A stretch of 64,000 bases of DNA from Bacillus sp. FJAT-28004 (GTDB taxonomy: Bacteria; Bacillota; Bacilli; Paenibacillales; Paenibacillaceae): positions 1,109,613 through 1,173,612 of the forward strand of contig NZ_LGHP01000002.1 of the NCBI RefSeq assembly GCF_001280845.1. The letters are read 5' to 3'. The notes under the pieces are model-generated. The model worked only from the letters and a program-made list of their open reading frames with translations, was not told where the DNA came from and searched no databases. Made by a program: the position numbers and the translations under genes. This document shows positions 25,430 to 32,861 of this stretch, piece by piece; the first letter of the stretch is position 1; the number at the start of each line of letters is the position of its first letter.

Positions 25430-26434
25430 GTGACGGTAACCATTTATGATGTAGCAAGAGAAGCAGGAGTATCAATGGCTACGGTTTCTCGGGTTGTGAA
25501 TAATAATCCCAATGTGAAACCAGCAACACGCAAAAAAGTATATGAAGCAATAGAACGACTAGGATATCGTCCGAATGCCGTAGCAAGAGGCTTGGCAAGT
25601 AAGAAAACAACGACAGTGGGCGTAGTTATCCCTGATATTTCTAATGCTATTTTTGCTGAAGTAGCTCGTGGAATTGAAGATATCGCCAATATGTATCATT
25701 ATAATATTATTTTGTGTAACGCGGATAAGAAAAAAGATAAAGAAATCCGTGTTATCAATACGCTGCTTGAGAAGCAAGTAGACGGCTTGTTATTTATGGG
25801 CGGAGCAGTGACGGAAGAACATTTGCAAGCATTTAAGACAGCTAATGTTCCAATTGTACTTTGTGCAACTTCAGATGAGAGTGGACAAATTCCGTCTGTC
25901 GACATCAATCACGAGGATGCTGCGTTTGATGCTGTACAAAATTTGTATGAGCAAGGACATAGAAGAATTGCGATGATCAGCGGTACACTTCAAGATCCTT
26001 CCATTGGTTATGCAAGATTCCAAGGCTACAAGCGTGCGCTTGAAGCTGTAGGTATCACATACGATGATGCGCTAGTTCGTACTGGCAACTATCGTTATGA
26101 ATCAGGCGCAGAAGCAATGAAGTATTTTATTGAGCTGGACGAGCGTCCTACAGCTGTATTCTCCGCAACTGATGAAATGGCGATCGGCGCTATTCACAGC
26201 ATTCAGGATTCCGGTTTGAGAGTACCGGACGATATCTCAGTCATTAGTGTTGATAACAGCCGTATGGCATCGATGGTTCGTCCACAGCTTACTGCTGTAG
26301 CTCAGCCGATGTATGATATTGGTGCAGTATCGATGCGTTTGCTGACTAAGCTGATGAAGAAAGAAAATGTAGAACAATCCAAAGTTGTGCTGCCGCATGA
26401 GATTATCGTGCGCCAATCGGTTGGAGGAATATAA
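25430..26434 (+). CDS. ccpA: Catabolite control protein A (LacI family)
   Basis: 334 residues from GTG 25430 (GGAGAG seven bases upstream; an ATG at 25415 overlaps that site). The N-terminal LacI helix-turn-helix reads TIYDVAREAGVSMATVSRVVN, with hinge helix YRPNAVARGLASKKT near 48-62. The periplasmic-binding-like core has GVVIPDISNAIFAE, and the C-terminal half contains the HPr/Crh contact region. With HPr-Ser-P or Crh as corepressor it binds cre sites and governs carbon catabolite control. It lies beside acuC, acuA and acsA, as in B. subtilis, where these are CcpA targets. mtnN follows after 5 bp. Confidence 0.95.
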   Translation: MTVTIYDVAREAGVSMATVSRVVNNNPNVKPATRKKVYEAIERLGYRPNAVARGLASKKTTTVGVVIPDISNAIFAEVARGIEDIANMYHYNIILCNADKKKDKEIRVINTLLEKQVDGLLFMGGAVTEEHLQAFKTANVPIVLCATSDESGQIPSVDINHEDAAFDAVQNLYEQGHRRIAMISGTLQDPSIGYARFQGYKRALEAVGITYDDALVRTGNYRYESGAEAMKYFIELDERPTAVFSATDEMAIGAIHSIQDSGLRVPDDISVISVDNSRMASMVRPQLTAVAQPMYDIGAVSMRLLTKLMKKENVEQSKVVLPHEIIVRQSVGGI

Positions 26435-26439
26435 AAGAA

Positions 26440-27138
26440 ATGTCGTTTAATAAAATTGGAATTATCGGCGCTATGGCGGAAGAAATTGAATTACTACATG
26501 AGCATGTGAACGTAGTGTCTGAGGTAACAAAAGCAGGTATTACATATTATGAAGGTAAACTTCACGGCAAAACGATCATATATTGCAAATCAGGTGTAGG
26601 AAAAGTAAATGCTGCTGTTTGTACGCAAATTTTACTTGATCTTGGGGCTGATTGTGTACTGTTTACTGGCGTTGCCGGTGCAGTTGATCCAGAGCTGAAT
26701 ATTGGTGATATCGTTGTTTCGACAAGCTGCGTGCAGCATGATATGGATTGTACTCCACTAGGCTTTGCCCGTGGAACGATTCCATTTCACCCAAAATCAG
26801 AGTTCCCTGCTGACGAGCGATTAATCGAGCTGGCTTCTGCTGCAAGCAACCGACTATTCTCAGGACGCAGTCTACAGGGCAAGGTGCTCTCAGGCGATCA
26901 ATTTATTGCTAGCCGTGAGATGGTCAAGCTGCTTCACGAGACGCTGCAAGGTGCATGTGCGGAGATGGAAGGCGCTTCAGTAGCTCAAGTATGCGATATG
27001 AATAATACACCATTTGTAATTATTCGTTCGATGTCTGACAAAGCAGATGGATCGGCTCATGTGAACTTTCAAGAGTTTACGGTAACTGCCTCCAACAACT
27101 CGTATCAGATTATTGACGATATCCTCCAACATATTTAA
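26440..27138 (+). CDS. mtnN: 5'-methylthioadenosine/S-adenosylhomocysteine nucleosidase
   Basis: 232 residues, standard length. Motifs: GIIGAMAEEIELL with the catalytic Glu near 16, YCKSGVGKVNAA, FTGVAGAVDP near 82, CAEMEGASVAQVC near 178 with ribose-binding Met-Glu, and IIRSMSDKADG with the catalytic Asp near 202. It cleaves MTA and SAH to adenine and the thioribose products, serving methionine salvage and removal of methyltransferase by-products. It follows ccpA by 5 bp and is probably cotranscribed, an arrangement not found in B. subtilis. It ends at a very strong terminator. Confidence 0.95.
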   Translation: MSFNKIGIIGAMAEEIELLHEHVNVVSEVTKAGITYYEGKLHGKTIIYCKSGVGKVNAAVCTQILLDLGADCVLFTGVAGAVDPELNIGDIVVSTSCVQHDMDCTPLGFARGTIPFHPKSEFPADERLIELASAASNRLFSGRSLQGKVLSGDQFIASREMVKLLHETLQGACAEMEGASVAQVCDMNNTPFVIIRSMSDKADGSAHVNFQEFTVTASNNSYQIIDDILQHI

Positions 27139-27155
27139 AGTGTAAGAACAATACA

Positions 27156-27199
27156 AAGAACCAGTTCCGATGCCAGCATCGGAACTGGTTCTTTTTTTT
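27156..27199 (+). terminator. Strong terminator after mtnN
   Basis: AAGAACCAGTTCCGATG pairs almost perfectly with CATCGGAACTGGTTCTT around a four-base loop and is followed by eight T residues. Confidence 0.95.
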
Positions 27200-27225
27200 G
27201 ATGCGAGCTTGCCGCAGTAATTGGA

Positions 27226-28401
27226 TTATAAATCCTGAATAACGATTTGTTGCATCATTCTATTTTTGTTTGTAATTTCGGTTCGTCTGGGCATAGGCTC
27301 TATGTCAGCTTGATCGTCCATCCAATGCTCAGGAAGCTTGTGAGGGCTGCTGGATTCCCAGCGACTGAGCCAGTTATCTGGAAGCCTAGCATCCTCTCCA
27401 GCTGCAATGGAACGAGCAATGGGGTGGTCGATCATCGTAAGCCACACCAAAGACCAAGCTCTTGGAACGACGCGAAATATATCATAACCGCCGCCACCTA
27501 ACGCAATCCAGCGACCATCTGTATATGTATGGGCTAATTCGTGTATGATAGCTGGAATTTCGGCATATATTCGCATGCTGCAATGAATGTGAGAGAGTGG
27601 ATCAAAGGCGTGAGCATCGCAGCCATGCTGACTAATAATGACATCCGGTTGGAAGGCTGAAATGATCTTGCGCAATGTGATATTGAAGCTCTCCAGCCAG
27701 GATTCATCCTCCGTATAAGGCTCGAGCGGCACATTATAGCAAGCACCAAATCCATGGTCTGTGCCTTTCTCGTGCACGTAGCCTGTACCGGGAAATAGAA
27801 ATTTCCCTGTTTCATGTATGGAATAGGTACATACGTCGGGATCGTCATAGAAAACCCATTGTACCCCGTCGCCGTGATGGACATCCGTATCAATGTAAAG
27901 AACTTTTGCCCCATACGTTTGACGGATATGTTTAATGGCGACTGCTGCATCGTTATATACACAGAAGCCTGAGGCGCGGTCAGGAAAGGCGTGGTGCAAT
28001 CCTCCGGCCAAATGATAGGCATGCTTAGCTTGGCCAGTCATAACAAGCTCAGCGGCGGTTACAGAGCCTTTGACGATGGTCGCAGCTGCCTTGTGCATGC
28101 CGGGGAAATAAGGTGTGTCTTCTGTGTGCAGTCCGAACTGCAGTGCAAGCGGGCTGCTTTCGTCGATTTCGGCTTCGCTTAATTGCTTAACAGCATCTAA
28201 ATAGTCTGTTCTATGCACGAGCGACAACAGTTCATCCTCGGAATACGCGGTAGGGAACTGGATATCCTCATCGGGCAATGCATCAACTTCTTTGAGCAGA
28301 TCGATTGTTAAAGCAAGCCGCAGCGGATCGAAAGGATGCTCCTCACCGAATTTATATCCGCTAGTATCCGAATGGTAGATGAAAATAGAGTCAGAAGCCA
28401 T
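27226..28401 (-). CDS. acuC: Acetoin utilization protein AcuC, class I histone-deacetylase family
   Basis: 391 residues, the length of B. subtilis AcuC. Deacetylase landmarks: LAGGLHHAFPDRASGFCVYND near 130 with the His-His charge relay, VLYIDTDVHHGDGVQ near 170 with zinc-binding Asp and His, and LGGGGYDIFRVVPRAW near 300. In B. subtilis AcuC removes the acetyl group that AcuA puts on acetyl-CoA synthetase, reactivating it. acuA lies upstream on the same strand, but acuB is missing between them. The gap instead holds two tandem palindromes, the second directly upstream of the AGGAGG site of this gene. Confidence 0.93.
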   Translation of the reverse strand: MASDSIFIYHSDTSGYKFGEEHPFDPLRLALTIDLLKEVDALPDEDIQFPTAYSEDELLSLVHRTDYLDAVKQLSEAEIDESSPLALQFGLHTEDTPYFPGMHKAAATIVKGSVTAAELVMTGQAKHAYHLAGGLHHAFPDRASGFCVYNDAAVAIKHIRQTYGAKVLYIDTDVHHGDGVQWVFYDDPDVCTYSIHETGKFLFPGTGYVHEKGTDHGFGACYNVPLEPYTEDESWLESFNITLRKIISAFQPDVIISQHGCDAHAFDPLSHIHCSMRIYAEIPAIIHELAHTYTDGRWIALGGGGYDIFRVVPRAWSLVWLTMIDHPIARSIAAGEDARLPDNWLSRWESSSPHKLPEHWMDDQADIEPMPRRTEITNKNRMMQQIVIQDL

Positions 28402-28402
28402 T

Positions 28403-28480
28403 CCTATCCTCCTTAAGGTTTGCGCAGCAAACCAGCATGGTAAGCGTTAACTAGGTTTGCGCAGCAAACCAGCATCGTTA
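28403..28480 (-). repeat. SD-adjacent palindrome, copy D (tandem pair upstream of acuC)
   Basis: On the minus strand GGTTTGCTGCGCAAACC occurs twice, each preceded by ATGCT and separated by a TAACGCTTACC-like spacer. The proximal copy is followed at once by TTAAGGAGG, the acuC ribosome site. The same palindrome class lies upstream of the PTS EIICBA gene, yugN and ylbG. Confidence 0.75.
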
Positions 28481-28488
28481 CCAAAAGC

Positions 28489-29124
28489 TTAATACATAAA
28501 CCGCTGACGAAAACGCACACGGTCAAAATGTTCAACGGAGCTTAGGGGAACCTCAGTGCCGATACGCACCATGAGACAATTCGCGGGATGGGAGCAAATT
28601 TCGGGGTCATCAGTAGCGAACCAAATCATTCCGACCGCTTGCATTAATTTTTCCATCATCTTACGATAATCCCATACATTCAGCTTTGTACCCTCAAGAT
28701 CCCAATGCCAATAATATTCTGTCGTAAATACAATCACATTTTCTAATTGCTCCTCGGCAAAGGCAAGTTGAATCATCCGTTTTCCTAAACCTAAGCCGCG
28801 ATAATCATCTGCAACTTCTATTGCGCCGAGCTCGATTAGATCCGTCATTCCGCCTTCTGACCAACGTTCAAGTTCGTCCGCATAGTGGAAGGTCACATAT
28901 CCTACGATAACGGAATTCTCACGCGCTAATATAATTCTACCTTCATCTAGACCAGCGATTTCAACTAGCGCAACATGCTGCTCGGTTGGTCTTCTGAATG
29001 CATCGAGTGATTTATGCATCGTCATGCTTGCTAATCGATCGGGTGGTACTGGTCCTTCCAGAATAAGTTCACGACTTGCGTCCATAACGAGTTGCTCTCG
29101 CTGCAAACGCTTTCGATGTTCCAA
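28489..29124 (-). CDS. acuA: Protein acetyltransferase AcuA (GNAT family)
   Basis: 211 residues, as in B. subtilis AcuA (210). The GNAT acetyl-CoA loop is VADDYRGLGLGKRMIQLAF near residues 110-128; the C-terminus continues in the AcuA-specific YYWHWDLEG and WFATDDPEICSHPANCLMVR. It acetylates the active-site lysine of AcsA, switching acetyl-CoA synthetase off. It has a TTG start behind a G-rich ribosome site, divergent from acsA. A near-consensus cre lies within its first codons (29102-29115), consistent with CcpA control. Confidence 0.93.
   Translation of the reverse strand: MEHRKRLQREQLVMDASRELILEGPVPPDRLASMTMHKSLDAFRRPTEQHVALVEIAGLDEGRIILARENSVIVGYVTFHYADELERWSEGGMTDLIELGAIEVADDYRGLGLGKRMIQLAFAEEQLENVIVFTTEYYWHWDLEGTKLNVWDYRKMMEKLMQAVGMIWFATDDPEICSHPANCLMVRIGTEVPLSSVEHFDRVRFRQRFMY
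29102..29115. promoter_or_regulatory. acuA: Near-consensus cre site at the 5' end of acuA
   Basis: TGCAAACGCTTTCG fits the consensus TGNAANCGNTTNCA at every fixed position but the last. It covers codons about 4-8 of acuA and should act as a CcpA roadblock. Confidence 0.65.
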
Positions 29125-29233
29125 GGCTGCCCCCCCTTTGCTGTTAATTGCTGCCTAAACACAATCCTCTATTACTCTTTATAACAAACATTTTACTAAA
29201 TGAAAAGCGTAGTCGAATAGAAAAAAGTTATGT

Positions 29234-29239
29234 TATAAT
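29234..29239 (+). promoter_or_regulatory. acsA: Candidate -10 box for acsA
   Basis: TATAAT lies about 130 bp upstream of acsA. The corresponding -35 is poor, so this is tentative. Confidence 0.35.
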
Positions 29240-29275
29240 ATATTTGGCGGTTTAATATGATGGGATGCGCTAGTT

Positions 29276-29308
29276 GATGTCGTCTTGTTTGCCTCAAGTT
29301 ACGACATC
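29276..29308. promoter_or_regulatory. Inverted repeat in the acsA leader
   Basis: GATGTCGT (29276-29283) and ACGACATC (29301-29308) are perfect inverse complements, 17 bases apart, between the candidate promoter and the cre site. This could be an operator or a leader stem-loop. Confidence 0.4.
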
Positions 29309-29312
29309 GTTT

Positions 29313-29326
29313 TGAAAGCGTATTCT
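29313..29326. promoter_or_regulatory. acsA: cre site in the acsA leader
   Basis: TGAAAGCGTATTCT keeps the TGAAAGCG half-site and the C near the right end. It lies 40 bp upstream of the acsA start codon. acsA is CcpA-repressed through a cre in B. subtilis. Confidence 0.6.
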
Positions 29327-29365
29327 TACAAATTAGAAACACAGATTTGATGGGAGAGTGATAGT

Positions 29366-31090
29366 ATGATCAACCTACATCAAGAGCGAATTCCAGCGAC
29401 TGCGCAAAATTCGAACTTACCGAATTATGAAGAAGCGATTAGTTCTTTTGAATGGAGTCAAATCGAAAGTCAATTTAGCTGGTATACGACTGGAAAAGTG
29501 AATATGGCTTATGAAGCCATTGACCGTCATGTCGAGCAAGGAAAAGGCGATAAAATCGCTCTTTACTATAGTGATAGTGAACGCGATGAATCCTACACAT
29601 TTGAACAAATAAGCAAGCAATCCAATCGTTTTGCAAATGTTTTGCGCAAGCTTGGCGTTACCAAGGGTGAACGTGTTTTCATCTTTATGCCGAGAACACC
29701 GGAGCTTTATTTTAGCGCTCTTGGTGCGTTTAAAGTCGGCGCTGTCGTCGGGCCTCTATTCGAAGCTTTTATGGAGACAGCGGTAAAGGACAGATTGCAC
29801 GATAGCGAAGCTACTGCAATCATTACAACTCCAGCACTTCTAAAAAGAATTAAAAGAGATGAGCTGCCGAATCTGAAGCATGTAATCGTTTTCGGCAAGG
29901 ATTTAGAGAATGAAGAGGGTATTATTAATTTTGCGGAAGAAATGGCTGCAGCGTCCGATGAGACTGAGATTGAATGGCTGGGGCTCGAGGATGGTCTCAT
30001 TTTGCATTATACATCCGGTTCTACGGGCAAACCAAAAGGCGTATTCCATGTTCAAAACGCGATGATTCAACATATGTATACAGGACAAATTGTACTTGAT
30101 TTGAAAGAAAATGATATTTATTGGTGTACTGCAGATCCAGGCTGGGTTACTGGTACATCCTACGGTATTTTTGCACCATGGCTTAATTGCGCAACAAGTG
30201 TTATACGCGGAGGACGTTTCAGTCCAAGTGATTGGTATAGTGTCATTCAGAAATACGGTGTCACGGTATGGTATAGCGCACCAACGGCATTCCGGATGTT
30301 AATGGGGGCTGGGGACGAAATATCGCAGCAGTTTGATCTTACAAGCTTGCGACATGTCCTAAGCGTAGGTGAGCCGCTTAACCCAGAGGTTGTTAGATGG
30401 GGAATGAAGGTTTACGGCCAACGCATTCATGACACGTGGTGGATGACAGAGACAGGCGGTCAATTGATCTGCAACTATCCAAGCATGGATATTAAGCCAG
30501 GTTCAATGGGCAAACCGCTGCCAGGTGTCAAAGCTGCTATTATCGATGATAGTGGCAATGAAGTGCCTCCATATCGTATGGGCAATTTAGCAATTCATGT
30601 TCCTTGGCCGTCGATGATGCGTAAAGTATGGAACAATCCTTCTAAGTATGAGGAATATTTTTACTTAAAAGGTTGGTATATCTCTGGTGATTCGGCTTAT
30701 ATGGACGAGGAGGGTTATTTCTGGTTCCAAGGGCGTATCGATGATGTAATCAACACAGCAGGTGAGCGGGTAGGCCCATTTGAGGTTGAGAGCAAGCTAG
30801 TTGAGCATCCAGCCGTGGCAGAAGCAGGGGTCATCGGTAAACCTGATCCTATGCGTGGAGAAATCATTAAAGCGTTTATTGCGCTCCGTGAAGGCTATGT
30901 GGCCTCGGACGAATTAAAACAAGAGATTTCACAATTCGTAAAGGTTGGTTTATCCGCTCATGCAGCACCAAGAGAAATTGAGTTTAAAGATAAGCTTCCA
31001 AAAACACGAAGCGGCAAAATTATGCGCCGTGTGCTGAAGGCATGGGAACTGAACCTGCCGACTGGCGACTTGTCAACGATTGAAGACTAA
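29366..31090 (+). CDS. acsA: Acetyl-CoA synthetase
   Basis: 574 residues, like B. subtilis AcsA (572). AMP-forming ligase motifs: LHYTSGSTGKPKGVFH near 213 (P-loop), DTWWMTETGG near 355, YISGDSAYMDEEGYFWFQGRIDD near 440, and the C-terminal PKTRSGKIMRR with acetylatable Lys551. It activates acetate to acetyl-CoA through acetyl-AMP. AcuA would acetylate Lys551 to inactivate it, AcuC would reverse this, and both genes are divergent from it. A cre lies in the leader. GGGAGAG precedes the ATG, and a terminator follows. Confidence 0.96.
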   Translation: MINLHQERIPATAQNSNLPNYEEAISSFEWSQIESQFSWYTTGKVNMAYEAIDRHVEQGKGDKIALYYSDSERDESYTFEQISKQSNRFANVLRKLGVTKGERVFIFMPRTPELYFSALGAFKVGAVVGPLFEAFMETAVKDRLHDSEATAIITTPALLKRIKRDELPNLKHVIVFGKDLENEEGIINFAEEMAAASDETEIEWLGLEDGLILHYTSGSTGKPKGVFHVQNAMIQHMYTGQIVLDLKENDIYWCTADPGWVTGTSYGIFAPWLNCATSVIRGGRFSPSDWYSVIQKYGVTVWYSAPTAFRMLMGAGDEISQQFDLTSLRHVLSVGEPLNPEVVRWGMKVYGQRIHDTWWMTETGGQLICNYPSMDIKPGSMGKPLPGVKAAIIDDSGNEVPPYRMGNLAIHVPWPSMMRKVWNNPSKYEEYFYLKGWYISGDSAYMDEEGYFWFQGRIDDVINTAGERVGPFEVESKLVEHPAVAEAGVIGKPDPMRGEIIKAFIALREGYVASDELKQEISQFVKVGLSAHAAPREIEFKDKLPKTRSGKIMRRVLKAWELNLPTGDLSTIED

Positions 31091-31100
31091 TCAAATCATT

Positions 31101-31143
31101 AAAGAGGATGGCTCCTGATCAGATCAGGGGCCATCCTCTTTTT
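31101..31143 (+). terminator. Terminator after acsA
   Basis: AAAGAGGATGGC pairs with GCCATCCTCTTT, with inner CCTGATC/GATCAGG pairing. It may also serve the opposing VOC gene. Confidence 0.92.
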
Positions 31144-31153
31144 AATTCCTGTA

Positions 31154-31537
31154 TTAGCGTTGGAATAACTCGATTCGTTCACCATCGGGCCCGCTTACAA
31201 AAAAGTATTGGTAGCCGTTAGGAAGTACTGTGATACTCTCGTCGATGAATGTCACCTCAAGCTGCTTCAAGCGATCAAACTCCGCATGGACATCGGTTAC
31301 AGTAACCGCAAAATGATGCACTTTGCCTTCACTTGGAAGGTTATCGTTATAACCTTGAATTAATTCTAATTCAGTCTCCTCGGACTCGCTGAAGCCGAGA
31401 AAGGCGAGCTCAATAATTCCATTTGTATGAGGTGTTCTTCCCTTAAGTTCAAATCCGATAATTTCAGTATAAAAAGTAATGGAAGCCTCAATATTTTTAA
31501 CCATAACTCCAACATGATCGATACGTCTTTTTGTCAT
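31154..31537 (-). CDS. VOC family (glyoxalase/lactoylglutathione-lyase-like) protein
   Basis: 127 residues with two beta-alpha-beta-beta-beta modules of the vicinal-oxygen-chelate fold. The first begins IDHVGVMVKNIEASITFYTEIIGFELKG in part (metal His near 5, Glu near 47). The second starts KVHHFAVTVTDVHAEFDRL with His near 74 and ends with the conserved GPDGERIELFQ (Glu near 122). Metal ligands are therefore present. Members include glyoxalase I and methylmalonyl-CoA epimerase; this one cannot be assigned. It converges with acsA and is divergent from the aldo/keto reductase. Confidence 0.85.
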   Translation of the reverse strand: MTKRRIDHVGVMVKNIEASITFYTEIIGFELKGRTPHTNGIIELAFLGFSESEETELELIQGYNDNLPSEGKVHHFAVTVTDVHAEFDRLKQLEVTFIDESITVLPNGYQYFFVSGPDGERIELFQR

Positions 31538-31678
31538 TTTTTTGTTTCCTTCCTAGTTTGGGATATGGAATTTTATCACTATAATGAATGATTTTTATGA
31601 TAAGGAGATGGAAAACAGATGTCAAGTAATAAATATTGAAAGCGAAAAATGATGCTGGTGTTTTTTGAAAAAAATGGG

Positions 31679-31706
31679 TTGACTTTCATGCAGACAGATT
31701 TATAAT
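31679..31706 (+). promoter_or_regulatory. Sigma-A promoter of the aldo/keto reductase gene
   Basis: TTGACT (31679-31684) and consensus TATAAT (31701-31706) are separated by 16 bp, 51 bp before the start codon. A weak cre-like TGAAAGCGAAAAAT lies upstream at 31637. Confidence 0.7.
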
Positions 31707-31757
31707 TATGTTAGTTCCAAGTAATCGGGTAGGAATAATTAAGTAAAGGAGGTTCTC

Positions 31758-32720
31758 TTGTTGGATAAGAGAAGATTAGGCAATAGTGAGCTTTATCCAT
31801 CCGTTATTGGGTTTGGTGCTTGGGCTGCTGGTAAAGCAGGCTGGGGAGCCGTCGATGATAATGAGATGGAGGCCACCATTCGTCGTGCGTATGAGCAGGA
31901 GATCACTTTCTATGACACTGCTCCTGCCTATGGCCTGGGATATTCGGAGATAATGCTCGGTAAAGTGCTAAAGCCTGTTCGGGAACATGTCATTATCGCA
32001 ACAAAAGCTGGCCTCGTATGGTATGAACAGGGACAGTTTAGTATAAATGTGACAAAAGCAAATATCATTCGTGAGGTTGAGGAAAGCCTGCGGCGATTAA
32101 ATACGGACTATATTGATTTATATCAGATTCATTTTCCAGATGCTAGCGGTAAAACGGCGATTGAAGAGACGTTCGAAACGTTAAATCAATTAGTAATCGA
32201 AGGAAAAATTCGAAATATCGGAGTTTCAAACTTCAATGTTCAACAATTAGTAGCAGCACAGACGGTTAGCCAGATTGTATCTTTGCAGCTGCCTTATAAC
32301 TTGTTCCAGCGTGATGTTGAGCATGCTGCGTTACCTTATGCGAAACAGCAAAATATCGGATTTATTCCTTACAGCCCACTGGCACAAGGTTTGTTGACGG
32401 GGAAATTCAATTATTTAACGAGGCTGCCAAAGACGGATGTTCGCGCACAACTTAACCCTTTATTTTCGGAGAAGCAATTTATAAAAAACATTGTCATTAT
32501 CGAAACGTTTACTGGAATTGCTAGAGCAATCGGAAAACCGTTAAGTCAGGTAGCGATTAACTGGTTATTGTATCGTAATGAAATTACGAGCGTGATTGCT
32601 GGCGCGAAAACAATCAAGCAGCTGGAGGAGAATACGGCAGCGACAAAATGGCGTTTATCTAGAGAAGATTATGAGCAAATAGGTCGATTGTTTGAAACGG
32701 ATTCTTCTTATGTTATTTAA
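31758..32720 (+). CDS. Aldo/keto reductase
   Basis: 320 residues, one AKR barrel. The catalytic tetrad is visible: Asp in FYDTAPAYG (with Tyr in the same motif), Lys in IIATKAG, His in YQIHFPD. The NADPH-binding segment is near AGAKTIKQLEEN. It reduces aldehydes or ketones with NADPH; the substrate is unknown. Two consecutive TTG codons follow AAAGGAGG, so the true start is 31758 or 31761. Single gene with its own consensus promoter, closed by an opposing penicillin-binding protein gene. Confidence 0.9.
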   Translation: MLDKRRLGNSELYPSVIGFGAWAAGKAGWGAVDDNEMEATIRRAYEQEITFYDTAPAYGLGYSEIMLGKVLKPVREHVIIATKAGLVWYEQGQFSINVTKANIIREVEESLRRLNTDYIDLYQIHFPDASGKTAIEETFETLNQLVIEGKIRNIGVSNFNVQQLVAAQTVSQIVSLQLPYNLFQRDVEHAALPYAKQQNIGFIPYSPLAQGLLTGKFNYLTRLPKTDVRAQLNPLFSEKQFIKNIVIIETFTGIARAIGKPLSQVAINWLLYRNEITSVIAGAKTIKQLEENTAATKWRLSREDYEQIGRLFETDSSYVI

Positions 32721-32779
32721 AAAAATAGTATGCGACGCTTGTTACAGCTCTTTTTTTATTTTATCAATCATTTTGATCT

Positions 32780-32820
32780 AAAAAGAAAAGGTAGCAGTCT
32801 CTCGCGAGGCGGCTACCTTT
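32780..32820 (-). terminator. Terminator of the penicillin-binding protein gene
   Basis: On the minus strand AAAGGTAGC pairs with GCTACCTTT, with inner CTCGCGAG symmetry. TTCTTTTT follows. Confidence 0.8.
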
Positions 32821-32861
32821 CTCATTATTTATTCACAGTAATCGATAAGTGTCAGGTTCTT

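Noticed and set aside
29204..29218. Second cre near acuA (GAAAAGCGTAGTC)
   Set aside because: The spacing of the conserved CG is off by one and several fixed positions disagree; the site at 29102 is far better.
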